Assembly: GCA_000231825.2 (NCBI GenBank)
Contig: JH720359.1
Location: 397,676 to 461,675, forward strand
Source of the DNA: Tetrahymena elliotti 4EA
Lineage: Eukaryota; Ciliophora; Oligohymenophorea; Hymenostomatida; Tetrahymenidae
Direction: 5' to 3'
DNA length: 64,000 nt
Position numbers and translations under genes: made by a program. The notes below the pieces were generated by a model that searched no databases, had not been told where the DNA came from, and saw nothing but the letters and a program-made list of their open reading frames with translations. Each line of letters opens with the position of its first letter. Position 1 is the first letter of the stretch. Below are positions 14,601 through 26,643 of the stretch, piece after piece.

Positions 14601-17070
14601 GTTAATTTATTTGAGAGATCCTTCACCTTTGAAAAAAGTTTCGATGAGATTATACTTTTCAAAATCATTTAAAAAATATCGAAATGTCTTGTCTACTCAA
14701 AATCTTAAATTTACAAAAGTTTTTCACTACCCCTTAGTAAGATAAACCCTTAATAAGTCGACAGACACTAATTTTGTTTGATTAATAGATTTTCTATCAA
14801 GGTATTTCAATTTTACAAATCAGAAAATTAAAATTTAACAAATCTCTATCAATCATCAAAATTTAAAATTATTTGATACTTTTATGATTTGTGTATACTT
14901 CATGATTCACTAATTTATTTTTTTAATTAATTAGCCTTCTTACCATTTGATTCCAAAGGAGATCACAAAAAATTCCTTCCTCGACATCATTTAGCAGGGA
15001 GAAAGAGTTTTATTTTAAGGAGTTAAAAGAATAATGAATACATATGCAATAATAACAATTGGATATTATAGTTAGCTCGATTACTATTATTTGCAAATTT
15101 ACTTTCCCTTTAATTGTAGGAGATTTACAAACACATTTTATTCTTCTAATTTAGCTAACTTATCTGGTGAGTATATGAATCATATTTTCAAAGAAAAAAT
15201 AGCCAAAAATTATGCAGAGGATTTAAATAAAGCTAAAGATTATTTTTCATTCAGCAAAAAATTGGTAAAGCTAGATCCCTCAAAATTACACTAAAGTTTA
15301 AATTAATAAAAATAATCAAAATACAATAACACAGGGAATTCTACTATTTCACTAAATAAATAACCAGGATTATAAAACTTTATCAGCCCAGCTAAATTAT
15401 AGAGTACTTAAATTTAAGTTCCTATAGAAGAATAGTTAGAATCATCTGTTGAACAATAATAGAGTTATTTATCCTTTTATATAGATCCTAATGTCTTCCT
15501 TAAATTAATTTAATCCAATTAAAGAATAGCTAACTAAGGACATAATTTTGTAGAGCTAAATGTAAATAATTTTTCTTGGTTTCTTTTTATATTTGAATAT
15601 TTTTTACTTTGGTTTGACAAAAATAATTTTTATTTACTAATTTTAACATGAATGAAAGTTATTTTAATATGATTTTATGTTTAAAAGATCTGGGAAGAAA
15701 TTATTAAAAGTGTAGATGTATCAATCGATAATAATGGAGAAATGCTTCTTACTATGGATAATTACTCTGGTGTTATGCGTGAATATTTGATAAAAAGTGT
15801 CCTAAATTTTTCTGGAAATAAGAGTGGACTTTTCGAAGTGTTGATTCGCTTTAAAGATTAGAAACTAAAGTCTGACATTTTTAGCTCACCCTAAATATAA
15901 GTGTATGAAAACGAAGAAGAAAAATTGGACATGTATGTCCGTATTAACTTTTTCTAAAAAATAAACTCAATAAATGAAAAAATTCTTTTAAAATAAATTT
16001 TATATTCCTATTACAAAGAAAATATTTGCAAATTTTTAAACGCTCCTAAGTAATAACAATAATAGCATCACAACAATTTACTAAACCTTGTGGGGCTGAA
16101 TTAATAAGGAACAAAAAATTAAACTATTAAAAGAGAATTCCCCTCTATTTATAATCATCAAAATACACAGCTTTATTTTGATAATAGCTTTTCGTTACCT
16201 AATAATAAGAACTTATAAAATGAAGAAGAGGTCTTTTAAAACTTCTCTGAGTGTACCTTCCATCATTCAGACCTAATTTAAGTTTCTTACTTGCTTTTAG
16301 ATCGCATTAGAACAAGCATTTAGCAGAAACAAATGCGTGTGATGAAATTTTATTCTCATTAAAATGAAGTTTTTGAGACTGGTGCTATTGAGGATGACTA
16401 TGAAGTTAATGAACCAATCACTTTACCACCAGTCTAACACTAATTAGCTCAGAATATAACAAATGCATACTTAAAGTTAAATGAATATTCCTTAGATAAC
16501 AATAAGGTAGGTAAGCAATAGGAAATAAAAATTAATTAACAAATTGTAAATGAAGAATAGTAAAATTTAAAGTAATAAAAAATAAATAACTCAAACTCAT
16601 AGATTGCAGATAATTTAAATAATAGTTCTTAAAATGTAGAGTTGTCAAAGTAAATAACAATCAAAAACTACAACGAAGCAGATAAAGTTATAAAGAAAGA
16701 AACTTAATTCGCAGTTGATAAGAAAATTCGTAAAAAAATTAAAATGAACAATAATATGAATATTAATGAGCTGTTAGATAGCGAAAACAAACAATTTTAC
16801 ATGAAAACTCTTTATAGGGGAGTATTTACAGTTAGACCCTTGCAAATTATTGCAATTTTTTTCTATAAAAAATTTTATGTTTAAATCTACAATACAATAA
16901 ATGGGAAAAATTTAATAACTAATCTTACTTTTTCAACTGTTGAGCATTAAATTCCTTATTTACAACATATGCTAAAGCTAGAGTTATATTAAGAAATTGG
17001 AAAAAGAATTTTCCTCTCTTTTAAAAATCGCTTAATGATAAAATCCTACCCGGAACTAATTGACTATTGA
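2628..17070 (+). CDS. giant Gln/Asn-rich protein of unknown function, 12 exons, about 3,984 residues
   Basis: Proposed exons: 2628-6821, 6881-7166, 7244-7442, 7615-7768, 7827-9173, 9814-11261, 11683-11816, 12117-12424, 12519-13727, 14136-14801, 14935-15561 and 15688-17070. They total 11,955 nt, an exact multiple of three, ending in TGA. The N-terminal 1,400 residues contain a helical, possibly TPR-like block near 3050-3420 and 4050-4560, then long Ser/Asn/Gln tracts. Folded-looking blocks lie at 8380-9170, 12117-12424, 13200-13727, 14136-14801 and 15688-15960. The last exon is paralogous to the gene at the left edge. Least certain are the 640-nt intron before 9814 (its downstream exon has no ATG, which is why I join it), the donor near 7442 (alternative at 7388) and the acceptor at 11682 or 11688. 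It could be two genes split near 9.2-9.8 kb. No catalytic domain recognised. Confidence 0.7.
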
Positions 17071-18083
17071 TTAAATAAATTAATAATTAAAAATAATACA
17101 AAAATTAATTGATATTTCAAGTAAATATAATTTCTATTTATTTATGTATGTTTAATAATTCTTTACTTATTTAATTATTTAAAAATTAATTCATTTCATT
17201 TAATTAATAAATTTTACATACAATGAACACAAACTACTTCAAATAGAAAATGTTATTACCTTTTATATTTTTATCAATAAATTTAATACAGTAATTATGC
17301 GATAAATTAGTAAAATAAAAATTATGTTATGTTTCTAAAAATTTTATTTAAAAAATTAATTATTTCTAAAAAAAAGGCAACTAATTTTATTGCAAATAAA
17401 ATAAATAAAAAATACAATCCTTTGAATACTTATCAAAATGAGCAATTGATAAAAATGAAAAATATAGTGTTAAGTAAGTCAAGTAGTCTAAGTATATGCA
17501 TTAATTTATTATTTATTTCGCATGTTTTTTTCTTTGTTTTGTTATTTTTATTTATCTGTATTTTCTTTCTTTATTTGATTTGTGGATTTATTTGTTTGTT
17601 TAATTTGTTTAGTTTTTTTTTTCTTAATTTTTCTTATTTATGTTTTTTTAATTAATTTTCTAAATATATTTTTAATTTGTATCTTTTTTCAAAATATCTT
17701 TTTAATTAAAAAAATCTTTCTTCTTCTTCGCTTGCTCTAACTACCTAGTGGAATAAGACTATAATTTTTTTATTAATAGTGAAAGACTCAAGCATCGCTA
17801 CTACTTTTGCAAGAAAGCATTTTATGATCTTTAGTATAATATGATATGCGATGATGGATTTCAGAGATTAGATTGACTTTAATCAACAACAACAACATTT
17901 CAATCTAAAATCTTATCTTTTATAAAAAACTTAAGGGGGTTGATTATATTTGTAGTACCTACAAATATTAGTATTCATCATATTATACTTAAAAACAATT
18001 CATAAATTAATGCTACAATGCAGGCTTATAGTTAGCAATCTCGTGATATGCCGTCACTTTATTTTTTTAGGCATACAATGAAG
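17071..18083. other. intergenic, unresolved; T-rich forward strand
   Basis: 17071-17700 is low-complexity A+T sequence. A 108-codon forward frame at 17329-17655 is almost all F, L, I and Y, as expected from a T-run. From about 17,700 the G+C content rises and TGA-sparse frames appear on both strands. The forward frame is broken by TGA near 17,870. I cannot assign a gene, but downstream exons of the reverse-strand candidate at 18084-18335 may lie here. Confidence 0.4.
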
Positions 18084-18335
18084 TCAGAGAGAGGTTATAG
18101 ATCTTTTATGGATTAGCAATACGGGTTCTCTCTTTTTTTTTTGGCTTGGAAGTCTCTCCACAAATTATGAGTATTTGAATAGCATGAAAAAGTATGGTTA
18201 AAAACTTATGGGAGTAGGTATTTACGATCCTTTGGTTTTTTGGTGATAAAATGATTAAAATTTTTCATACTATTCTTCTGCGCCTCTTTTATTTGTAGAT
18301 GTCACGTTCCTTTAAACCTTGATTAAGGAAGCCAT
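18084..18335 (-). CDS. possible small protein, start of a reverse-strand gene; unresolved 3' structure
   Basis: An ATG preceded by a run of nine A residues opens an 83-codon frame on the purine-rich strand (MASLIKVQRNVTSTNKRG at the start), ending in TGA at 18084-18086. The first 70 residues look protein-like. After a 10-A run near 18,133-18,142 the frame degenerates. Reading one base out of phase gives a better-looking continuation with several cysteines (CQSIKDL, CLKKQSDG, CQLQACI) to about 18,015. So it may be a short gene, a gene with an unrecognised intron, a pseudogene with a homopolymer frameshift, or an assembly error. No family recognised. It faces away from the MORN gene at 18891. 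Confidence 0.33.
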
Positions 18336-18890
18336 TTTTTTTTAGAGATTGTTTACTTTCCTAAGATAAATAACATCATCCGCTCCTTAATTTTTTGAAT
18401 TAAAATAATTAATATTTTGAAAGAAGTATTTTTCTTATTTTCCTCTTTCTTATTATTGAAGAGGTATTTTCGGATTAAAGTGGGTAATGAATTATTAATC
18501 AATTCATCACAAATTAATCACTCGCTCTTGTATAAAAGATTAATTAAAAGACTAATGAAATTGATCTAAAAATTGAATATAAATAATGTAATTGTAGATG
18601 ATTTATGAAGCCAAATTCAATTGTTAAATAATTATAAAGGTTTTAATGTTTCTTTTCAAACCAAATTATTGAATCAGATCTACTTTTTAGTCAAATATAT
18701 GATAATAATATCCCTATCCTTATTTATTTGAAATTTAGGAATATTAACTAAATAGCAAAGCGTTGTCCAATTTTAATTAAATAATTTGCTTTTTTTTATG
18801 TTAGTTATTAGTCTTCTTTATGCAATCAGCAAATTATTCTTAATATTTTTTATAAACATAACTATTTTTTGCATATTTTAAGATAATATA
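18336..18890. other. intergenic region upstream of the B-box/MORN gene
   Basis: Divergent intergenic space. The frame of the downstream gene stays open upstream in pieces but is cut by several TGA codons, and the encoded text is dominated by hydrophobic residues from T-rich DNA. I regard it as non-coding and likely to hold both promoters. Confidence 0.45.
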
Positions 18891-20012
18891 ATGATTGATT
18901 TAAGCTTAAGCTAAGTAGAATTCGATGATTAAAAATTCAGTAACTTGATTTGTAAATATCATAAAAGAAAAGCTTCAGCATTTTGCGTCTAAAAAGATTG
19001 CAATTTAGTAGATAGATTTGCATGTTTTCAATGTTTTTCAAATCATGATTTACATCCAAATCATCAGTTTGTAGATTCCGATGATGTTGTTTCTATTTTG
19101 AAGCAAGGTTTTAACAATTTTAAAATTTAAATTACAAAAGACTTCGATTAGCTTTGCTCGGACATAATACATATATTTTCAAATAAAGTTATGAAATTTA
19201 TTAGTCAAAAAGCAGAGACATTTGCATAGCGTTTTGAGCATTGTTTCTACTAGAAAATTTCTGAAAGAGACTAAAAGATCTCTGAACTATTCTTCGAATT
19301 ATACCAAATTAATAGCAATCAAAATGGTAATTATTTAAGGGATGTTTCTTAAATAATGGGTTAATCACTTTATATCTCAATTTAAAAATAACTTGACTTG
19401 ATGATGTAGGAAATAAATAATCGCGAGTTTGAAAAAGAACTGTAAAGATTTGATATTGAAAATTAAGTAATTCATAATCTATCAAAAGAGGCTCTAGTAT
19501 CTTATTAAAAGTACAAGAATGAAAATATTTTTGATGATTTAGAGAATGAAAATAAGTTTGATTCAAAGCTCTATTTAGTAAATGACAGAGACTTCTACTC
19601 AGTATCATAGTTTAACATATAAGGATAAAGACATGGCAGAACTATAGAAATACCATCATAAGGCCACTATTTTAAAGGGTATCTAATGAATGGTTTAAGA
19701 AATGGAAAAGGTTTATATATATACGAAGATGGAACAGCTTATTTGGGAATGTTTAAGGATAATTAAAAAGATGGATTAGGTAAGCTAGTCAAAAAAGATG
19801 GGTATGTTTATAATGGAGAATGGAAGGGAGATTAAAAGAATGGGGTAGGAGAAGAAAAACTAAATGAAGACTATATTTTTGAGGGCTTCTTTGAAAATAA
19901 TTAAAGAAATGGGCCAGGCTAAGAAACTAATAAAAAATTAGGTCAAGTTATCCAAGGAATATATCAGAAAGGAGAAATAATTAGCACTATTTCTTAGGTG
20001 TAAAACTAATGA
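18891..20012 (+). CDS. B-box-type zinc finger and MORN-repeat protein
   Basis: One exon, 373 residues. Residues 21-58 carry a Cys/His pattern (C21, H24, C32, C37, C45, C48, H52, H58) like the B-box or related zinc fingers common in ciliate proteins. The middle, about 60-250, is helical and charged. Residues about 258-345 contain at least three or four MORN repeats, recognisable by GLRNGKG, DGTAYLG, GVYNGEW-like and NGVGE motifs. MORN repeats typically bind membranes or act as scaffolds in cilia and cortex; the zinc finger suggests a protein-binding role. The start ATG follows an A-rich leader. After the TGA stop the same frame stays open for roughly another 100 codons to a TGA near 20,350, which may be chance. 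Specific function is not inferable. Confidence 0.85.
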
Positions 20013-21346
20013 AGGCAAAGCATATATTTTGTAAATAGCAAAAGAAGTAATGTAATATTTGAAAGCGAACCTAAATACTTCGCTAATTTAAGTAACTCAA
20101 GCGGGTACAAAAAAAATGAGTTTAAAGGAATGCCAAAAAAATATTCAAAAATGTGTTTGTTGATCAGATTCAGTTTATTGATCCATACATTCGTACTAAG
20201 TATTAAACTTTTTATCTTGTATTAATTATGTTGTTGTTTCTTCTTTTTTTTTCCCCCACTAGTAAATTTTAGAAAGCAAAGACTTATATATATTTGTTTT
20301 AAAGAAAGGTAATAAATGAATAATTTAATTTAAAATCCTACCGGATAAAACTGATCTGCTTGCTCTAGATTAATTAATTTTATAGCTTGAATCATTCATT
20401 TATTATTACTTTTTATCAAACTCTATTTAAAGTTATTATTACAGACCTTCAAGTATTCCTTGAATTAGCTTTTTATTTCATTATTGTGCAGGCTGATAAA
20501 TCTTATTTTTGTTACTCAGAGTAATTTTGCAGGTATCTTTTCAAGTTTTTTTTTTAATCCCCATTTTTAATTAGAAGAGAAGAATAAAATTTAAATTTTG
20601 ATTTATTCTTTTTCTCATATCAATTAAAAAATTCATGTATACTCAATTTACACACAAACCAGTGTTTAAGCAAAGGATTATTGATTATCTCAGTTTCTTT
20701 CAAGAAATTGATTAATTCAAACGTCTTATGATCTAATTTTCGAATCAGATTAAAATTAAGAAACAAAGATAATGTGCATTTTATTTTATCTAGCATATAA
20801 AATTGAATTGAATTACTCTATGCCTTTTTTTTTGTACCAGTCATAAATATTAGATGGATTAGTTTAGCCTAAAAAAATATTAACTTCATTAATAATCTCA
20901 GACTTGCTTTGTAAATGGTTATTTAAAGTAGAAAAATTAAAATGTTACTAATAAGAATATATTAAATTTAAAATAGTTATACATTTAAAATGTGCATTTA
21001 AAAGAAGTGATTGGTTTGACTGGTAGATTGATTGATTGATCGATTATTATGTATGCCTAGAGAGTAAAAATTTTCTCTTGATTTCATTAAGTTTTTTTCT
21101 TTTAAATAAAGTTTCAGTATGAATAATTGTAATTATTAATTTATGAAAAAGAAAAATTAAAAACTATAATAAATAAAAAAAAATTAAGTCTTTGTTATAA
21201 AACTAAAACATAAGTTGATTGATCATAAAAATTATTAACACAGGACTGAAATTATTCATTGTTTAAATCAACCAACCAACTCACTTTAGCGCTGCAACTT
21301 TATTCGCAACAGACTTCTTTGATACTTTAAACACTGAAAAATTAAA
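20013..21346. other. intergenic region with a (GATT)n patch
   Basis: 1.3 kb between two same-strand genes. Open but ATG-poor frames occur on both strands at 20,013-20,780. They overlap each other and neither is convincing. A short (GATT)n stretch lies at 21,028-21,045, and an AACC-rich patch with three AACC units lies at 21,270-21,284. No RNA gene seen. Confidence 0.45.
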
Positions 21347-22804
21347 ATGAAATCAAACAACTAAGTCATTTATTTTACCTAAATTAAATAAGAAGATTAG
21401 TAAGATGTGTCATAATCATTATCCTTAGTAGTTAATTAGAACTGCCATTTACTGCCTAAGGAAGGTTTTAATAAAACTTTTTCTTACAAGGATTCTCAGA
21501 GTACTTAAAGTTTATAGAGCTCTACCGCAAAAGTATCACTTTTAAACCGCAGTTCTATCACATCCAATACAAATTCTATCTCATATCAAAAGAAGGAAGC
21601 CCTTTTACACTATTCTCATTATCTAAAGTCTTTTTAAGATACTGCAGAGCTATCAAAATAATAAGAAGTAAAAGTTTCTGTAATAAATAATAGAAAGCAT
21701 TTAAAGCTTACTTATTTACCTTACTAGAGCCTAATAAATTCGGTTAATAGAACTAACATCGAGAAAGAAGATGATGACTTCATTTTTGAATGGATTCGTT
21801 TCATGGAAGAATATGATTGCGAAAAAATAGGCTTAAATATAACTAATTCATAGTAATCTAATATAAGCAATAATATCTTGAATAAAAATGCCAATCTTAA
21901 TAATTAAAATAGGGTAATCAATAAAAATAAAAAGAAACTAAAATTTTTTAGAAAGGCAAACAATTAAATTAATATCCGTGATTTAGTGTCACAATTTTGC
22001 ATTCCATAAGAAATACAGGATTTAATCTTATGCAAATTTTGCTTATATATTTAAAGTCAATATAAAATTCTCAAAAGTAATGAAAGAGAAAAATAAATTT
22101 CATCCATTGACCCACAAATTTATTAATTTATTTTCAATAGCTAAATTAATAATGATTCTTGTGTAGTTGTAAACAACAATGAAAATTCACAAACTAATTA
22201 TCCCATCTCAAACCAGAATGAAAATGCCATATAAATTAAAAAAGGATTTTAAGATGAATCTAGTGATCTAATAAAATAATAAAAGAAGTATCATTTTAAT
22301 ATGTCTAAGTACTTTATGCTATTTCTGCTCGAACTATTGAGTGATAGTCATATTTTATAACTTAATGATATACCTGAAGCTATAGTTACTGAAATCGGTG
22401 CTATTGTCTCATAAATAAAGTTAATCAGTAAAAAAAATAACTCAAGTAAAACAAATTACTACAATCATTATCACTACGATGTTTTATTCCTCCAAGTAAA
22501 CGATCAAACAAAAAACACAATAATAAAAAATTCAAAGCTTCTTGAAATGCATTTAAAAGTTTTTAATGTAGACAACCTTGATAGCAACCTAAACAAGTAA
22601 CGCATTAATATAATCAAACAGTACATTTCTTAAATTGTGCTTTCATAATTATCAATCTTAAAATCTAAAATATTCTTATCCACTGTCCCTATTAACTTAT
22701 CAAAATCAGTTTTGGAAGATTTGAACTCTAAAATTGATTACCTTTACCGTGTTGAGCAGGGAATCATAGATCTAAACTTAGGAAAAACTATTAATCGTTT
22801 CTGA
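21347..22804 (+). CDS. hypothetical protein, 485 residues
   Basis: A single uninterrupted exon from ATG to TGA with normal ciliate glutamine usage. The first 100 residues are polar and low complexity. Residues about 140-165 contain an acidic stretch followed by FEWIRFMEEYDCEK. A basic patch (KNKKKLKFFRK) lies near residue 205. Segments around 225-250 and 320-360 look helical and folded (for example MSKYFMLFLLELLSDSHI). The C-terminal 150 residues are also helix-like, ending in LGKTINRF. No signal peptide or membrane segment is evident and I recognise no family. It converges with the VPS9 gene across a 2-kb gap. Confidence 0.75.
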
Positions 22805-24870
22805 CCTTATTTTATTTAAAACTTTCTTATTACCAAATAATAATCATTTCAGTCTTAGAATCAAAAAAAAACTTGTGTATAGATAGACAAAAAGCAATTA
22901 TATACATCTAAAAATTTAAACAATTTTTCATATAATCAAATTACTTAATTTATATATATTAATAACTAAAAAATCTTAATACAATCTTTATTAATAAAAA
23001 CTTTTTTCTAGAAATTATCAATGTACTCTTTATTATTATTTTAAATCTTCATTACTAACACTTAAATTTAGTTTATTACTTTCCCATACTTGAAAATTAA
23101 GATAATTAAAGATTAAATTTTTTGATTTTTTTTGTTTCAATATTTCCTTTAAGCATGAGTATAAAAAATATTTGAATAGAATGCCTTTTTCAATTATTAA
23201 AATTGATTAATTACAATTCTTCTCAAAAAATTGATTTCAAACCTTTTCAATCAAAACCCTTTTCTTTTTTCAAAAAAAAAACTTTAAATTCCCTGACATT
23301 AAGCAAGTAAATTAAGAAATTAAATTCATTCAATAATTTTATCAAAAAGTGACTTATTTTTAGTAGCTTTATGATAAAAATAAATTTTTCAACCTTTTTT
23401 TAATAAATCTCTTATGTGATTGCGCAGTATTTTTTAAATTTTGATTTAAAAAATTAATTGAGTAATCTCTTTTTCTCATTTTTTTCTTCATTTAATATCA
23501 ATCAAAATCTCTAAATATTTACTTAAAAATAAGGAATTTAAATAAAAAATAAATATATTGATATAAAGGGGAATGTGATACTCTCCAGGCTCCATTTCAA
23601 CATTTAAAAAATAAAAATATTTTCAAGTACAATTTCTTAATTTATCCTTTAAACTCTTAAATGATTGCAAATTATTTAACAAAGAAATAACTTACCCCTT
23701 AATTTATCTAATAAACAAACATAAAAAAATACCATTTAAAATTTTTCAAAAACAAATTATCTAAAAGTAGTTTATACTTGATTTTAAACAACTTAAGAGT
23801 AAAACCAAGATTATAATTTTGATCATTAGAGCGATATCTAAACTAATTTAAAAAATTATTTGGCTCTAATCATTTTAATGACATTTTAGAAGCTAAAACA
23901 AATTTACTTGAATGAACAAATTTGAAAACAGAGAATTTTCAAGTAGAAAAATTGGTTAAAAATTATAAATTTGGCCAGTTTATATGTTTGTTTACAGGCA
24001 AAATTAGAAAATTTTAAATAAAATATATTATATCTTTAATTCCTATCTTATTTGAATTGTTACTAGTATAAGTACATAAATATTATTTCATATTTAGGCT
24101 ATTTAAATAGTGTTTTGAGAATACATAGATTTTATGTTATTACTTCTCAATTCTTTAACTTAAAAAAATAGGAAATAAAGAAGAAAGAAAGAAAAAATAT
24201 GACACTTTTAGATTTTAAATTAACAAAACAAAAAATTAATCAACCAGTAATACCTTGTTAAAATTAAATCTACCTTTTGCTATTAATTTTTTTATATTTT
24301 ATCTCTTTTTCTTGAAAGTAAAATCAATTTTATCAAGTATTTTTACTCAATTTCACAGAATATTACAATCTTGCAATTCCTATAATTGCTTAACTTTTAT
24401 TAATCAAAAATTTAATTTTTTGTGGTACTTTTAGATTATTTATTTTTACTTAAATTATTATTATCGACCAAATAGATATTACAACTTTAAATTTAATCTT
24501 ATCACTAAAAAAATTCATGGTAAATTTAAATATTTTGGTTATTAAATTACAGTAAAGTAATCTAAATTTATAAAGTCTAATCAAATAAAAATAAAAAAGA
24601 TTTCTAAAAAATGGACATGTCTTTTAGTATAAAATTTTTTGAAAAAGAAGATTTAGAATTTAAAAAAATAAACATTTTGTTTGAATGAAATAAAATAGAA
24701 ATTTGATAAAAAGAGTATTTATGCATGTATGTATTTAATTATTTCATAATGAACTGAAAGTTATTTAATTATTTTATATTTATTTATTTTGATAACTATT
24801 TAGTAATCTTTTAAAATAGAGTTAAATATTTTATTTATTGTTGTTTTATTGTGAAGTAAAATTATTATTT
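22805..24870. other. long intergenic stretch between convergent genes
   Basis: Just over 2 kb with very low G+C, many A and T homopolymers and no protein-like frame I trust on either strand. It lies between the 3' ends of two convergent genes, so it should hold both polyadenylation regions. No structured RNA or repeat array seen. Confidence 0.55.
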
Positions 24871-26643
24871 TCAAACATGAGCTTGCTATATGTGGTAAAC
24901 ACATGCCTATAAAGTTATCAGCTTGTAGCTAGAAGCTGATTTTGATGAGCTATTTTTAACAAAATTTTCAATCATTTTTATATCACCATAAATATTATAT
25001 GCCTTTGCTTTAATAATTATATATTAAATAATTCCTAAGAAGTTATCTGCGTCACAAGATGAGGTCTACTTTAATCCATTTATTTCATAAAATTCTTTGA
25101 TATCTTGCTCAATAATTTCATAAATTTTTAAAAGAATTTTTAGTTTTTAAAGAGGTGATTTTGTTATTTATGTCTTTTTTATATGATCGATTGCCTTGAA
25201 GAAGGGTTAATCTACATATTTGTTATTACTGATATTAGTGTTGCTACTATCCTTATTTTTTTTAAATAAAGCTAGTGTTTACTCATTAAGTTAGAATTCT
25301 TTTTTTATTCCTAAATCTTGCAATGAAATTCCTTACTTCAAATCAATCTACTCTTTCAGCTTTTGCTAAAATTCGTCATCCACTTCTGAAAAAAGCTTGT
25401 TCATTTTTCTGTAAAAGCTATCAAAGGAAAATAAAATACTACAGACAAAGTTTTAAAGATTGTCAATGTTAAAAAACATATAGGTATTTTCGTCATATTG
25501 TGATCCGTTATTCTTCTTATTAAGATTATTATTAACAGATGATGAAGATTAACTCATTAAAAGATAATCTAATCTATAATAAACTCTCAAGAGATCTACT
25601 ATGAATGATATGAAATCACCGACTTCTTCAGTAATTATTTTTAAATACATAGATGGCTAGCTAAGCTTTAAAGAATCGTAGGTAAATCCAAAAAGTTCCA
25701 CATACTTTTAAAGCAAAAATGCTATAGGGTTTTTTTAAGTATTCTACATATGGCGCTATAAAACTCTGGTTATTTCTTTATAACGGTTTAAACTTTTAAA
25801 CATTTTATCATATTCTTCTTCTTCCATTATCATTTACTTTTAGAAGTCATCCATAGCTGCAGATACCCCAGTTAATAGTGCACTCATTTGCTTTATATCG
25901 TCTTGTATGTACTCTTAATGCTCAGCATTTGAATTCTCTGATGTTGTGGAACTTATAGAACTCCTACGATTCTTCATGGTCTAACTTTTTATTTAATAGA
26001 TTGAGTTGCGATGCTCTTAAAGCGACTCTTGAAGAAGCTCAGTGTTTTCAATTATGCTTTCTAATTTCCTCTCTCTATCTATAGTAAATTACTATTAGAG
26101 TTATAAGAGTTCGTTGCTATTTACAGGCTCTTAAGGATTCATTTGAGATGTAAGGTTACTGTCATGATTTAAATCTTGTCTATTTAAAAATGAAGAAGAG
26201 GCTCTATTTACTCTCCAGGTATCTTTTCTTCTAGCTAAATACTCACTAGAATCAAAATATGATTATTCTGAAGCCTTAGTAACTTCAAAAATACATATTT
26301 CTTATACTTCTTTAAATGACTCATATGGATAAACATCTTTCATTAATTCAAGAGCCCATTTATGTTGAGAATATCTTTAATTATGAGTCAGTTGATGCTT
26401 CAAATGATTATACCAATCAGGTAATCTTTTTTTATTCCTCATATTGGATATACAATTCAATTTCGAAATGCAAGATAAAAACTTTAAACGACTCTGTCTT
26501 TATGCAGGCAATTAATTCATCAACTAGCCAGTAGTGTGATCTTCCATTTAAATATAATTAGATTAACTCTCTGTTGAATCTCCACCTCTCAAACTACCTG
26601 AATGAAATATAGTGCTATTGTTTTGACTATTTTGGTTTCCCAT
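24871..26643 (-). CDS. VPS9-domain protein, probable Rab5-type guanine nucleotide exchange factor
   Basis: A single exon of 590 residues. The C-terminal 110 residues show the hallmarks of a VPS9 catalytic domain: a segment like SSCDADNFLGIIQYIIIKAK (acidic residue after S/A, then the hydrophobic L..I..V/I.K helix), followed by NIYGDIKMIENF and a final helix LITLQACVYHI. VPS9 domains load GTP onto Rab5-family GTPases in early endocytosis, so the product probably acts on endosomal or phagosomal membranes. The rest is ciliate-specific: a Ser/Asn-rich N-terminus, a helical central region with a coiled-coil-like EEEEYDKMFKSLNRY stretch near residue 300, and no membrane anchor. It starts 0.9 kb from a divergent small gene. 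Confidence 0.85.

Noticed and set aside
17329..17655. 108-codon forward ORF
   Set aside because: Composition is almost entirely F, L, I, Y and S from T-runs; no domain and no G+C rise.
17716..18890. Frame readable if TGA meant Trp, suggesting a mitochondrial insertion
   Set aside because: The same frame also uses TAA/TAG, which are stops in ciliate mitochondria. Confident genes here end at TGA, and the hydrophobic text follows from T-rich DNA.
19309..19608. 99-codon reverse ORF
   Set aside because: Antisense shadow of the B-box/MORN gene.
21260..21300. Possible chromosome-breakage sequence near an AACC-rich patch
   Set aside because: It does not match the 15-bp Tetrahymena breakage element as I remember it; only AACCAACC-like similarity.
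26316..26534. 72-codon forward ORF
   Set aside because: Antisense shadow of the VPS9 gene.
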